A DNA stretch of 31,947 nt, taken from contig JABIUG010000269.1 of assembly GCA_018700655.1 (NCBI GenBank), forward strand, positions 1-31,947, in the 5' to 3' direction. This document shows, in pieces, positions 31,247 through 31,947 of this stretch. The translations under genes were made by a program, and so were the position numbers. The DNA comes from Rhodospirillaceae bacterium. Its GTDB lineage: Bacteria; Pseudomonadota; Alphaproteobacteria; SP197. The notes beneath the pieces were generated by a model, which was given only the letters and a program-made list of their open reading frames with translations, made no database searches and was not told the DNA's origin. The stretch's first letter is position 1. Every line of letters starts with the position of its first letter.

Positions 31247-31947
31247 CTACTCTGCAGCATCGCGCAGGGACAAGCCGCGCAAGGTGCGGTCGATCCAGTG
31301 GCGTGTGAGTTTTTCATGGACGCCGTTCTGGGCCAGGCGATCGCCCAGCCCCTTGAAGTCGACGCAGTCGAGGCGCTGGTCCTGATTGAAGCAGGAGAAC
31401 ACCGGCGGGCGGCGTTCGCCGGTTTCCGGGTCGACCTGAGGCTGCAGACACTGGGCGCAGATTTCCTTCATCATGCACTGCATCGGGCTGTTGATGCTGC
31501 CGATCGCGACATGGTCGGGTTTGAGATGGGGTGCAAGGACTCCAAAGCGCGCCGCCTTGATCGCAGCCATCATGCGATCCGAACCGATCACGACGATACG
31601 GTCGACCTCGGTCAGGTCGATTGTCTTGCTGCCCAGACGTCCTTCCTGATAGGCGAGGATCGCTTCGACGATGTTGCCCACGATCGTGCTGTCCTGTGGC
31701 CGGCCCGGTTCAAAGCCGGGTGCCTCGTCGCAGGCCCAGATGATGGTGTCGGCTGCGGCCTCGATCTCGGAGACCTTGTAGCGGTCTTCCATGTTCTTGT
31801 AGCCGGCGGCATAAAGCACACGTGACCCGGCTTCGCGCATCGCGCGGCCGATCGAAAAGAGTACGGCATTGCCCAGCCCGCCACCGATCAGCAGCACGGT
31901 CTCGCCCGGCGGCGTTTGCGGCGGGGTGCCCGTGGGGCCCATCAGGA
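31247..31947 (-). CDS. FAD/iron-sulfur oxidoreductase, C-terminal part (PyrK-like end), runs off the window
   Basis: About 233 residues are visible, and the start lies beyond the window. ETVLLIGGGLGNAVLFSIGRAM is an NAD(P)-binding Rossmann segment (around 31837-31902). VVIGSDRMMAAIKA and HLKPDHVAIGS follow. MQCMMKEICAQCLQPQ and FSCFNQDQ supply four cysteines in a C-x5-C-x2-C...C arrangement like the [2Fe-2S] cluster of dihydroorotate dehydrogenase subunit PyrK. This architecture, from memory, occurs as the C-terminus of large alphaproteobacterial FAD-dependent oxidoreductases related to the glutamate synthase small subunit. The stop is TAG 31247-31249. Which electron donor and acceptor it uses cannot be told from the part seen. 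Confidence 0.8.
   Translation of the reverse strand, partial: LMGPTGTPPQTPPGETVLLIGGGLGNAVLFSIGRAMREAGSRVLYAAGYKNMEDRYKVSEIEAAADTIIWACDEAPGFEPGRPQDSTIVGNIVEAILAYQEGRLGSKTIDLTEVDRIVVIGSDRMMAAIKAARFGVLAPHLKPDHVAIGSINSPMQCMMKEICAQCLQPQVDPETGERRPPVFSCFNQDQRLDCVDFKGLGDRLAQNGVHEKLTRHWIDRTLRGLSLRDAAE

Overview
The window is GC-rich DNA from an alphaproteobacterium. The evidence is a complete Tad/Cpa (Flp pilus) locus in alphaproteobacterial order, a DUF2849-cysI-DUF934 sulfite-reductase operon of the kind found in that class, frequent GTG/TTG starts, and very GC-rich third codon positions. No rRNA, tRNA, CRISPR array, insertion sequence or prophage was found. The genus cannot be fixed from the sequence alone; a Rhodospirillales-like lineage is a guess.

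Layout. 1-2585 (minus strand): the N-terminal part of an MBL-fold hydrolase, an AT-richer hypothetical gene with a frameshift, a YceI-like periplasmic protein, and an integral membrane protein whose frame is broken by an extra copy of an 8-bp tandem repeat. 2826-5263 (plus): sulfite reduction operon DUF2849-cysI-DUF934, the last gene interrupted by an in-frame TAG. 5455-9946 (plus): four overlapping or closely spaced envelope-glycan genes (GT4-like glycosyltransferase, GT2 glycosyltransferase, GtrA-like protein, GT-C/STT3-like membrane glycosyltransferase), preceded by a leader rich in inverted repeats. 10226-23756 (mostly minus): the pilus region. It reads pilA, terminator, cpaA, a promoter with a CRP-type site, then cpaB-cpaC-cpaD-cpaE-cpaF-tadB-tadC. 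It is flanked by a plus-strand TPR/SPOR lipoprotein and by a minus-strand pair made of a stand-alone pilus N-domain protein and a response regulator with a degenerate GGDEF domain.

24019-29344: an aromatic amino acid lyase-family protein without the usual Ala-Ser-Gly cofactor triad, a divergent pair of paralogous ATP-grasp genes (one frameshifted), two small membrane proteins and a TauE/SafE-type transporter. 29380-31947 (minus): the C-terminal part of an FAD/iron-sulfur oxidoreductase, a flavodoxin-fold quinone reductase and an M20 peptidase in one operon.

How the genes fit together: cpaA processes the PilA prepilin, CpaF/TadB/TadC drive assembly, CpaB/CpaC/CpaD form the periplasmic and outer-membrane conduit, and CpaE is the likely positioning factor. 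The REC-GGDEF protein keeps a c-di-GMP I-site but has lost its catalytic and phosphoacceptor residues, so it may be a second-messenger receptor for this pilus. A near-consensus CRP box at about -71 from a predicted promoter would put the main tad operon under a CRP/FNR-family regulator.

The most notable points are the double-module CpaB, the degenerate REC-GGDEF protein, the likely ATT start of cpaE, the lyase without an MIO triad next to paired ATP-grasp genes, and four single-lesion broken genes in one window. Those four lesions need raw-read confirmation before being called biological.
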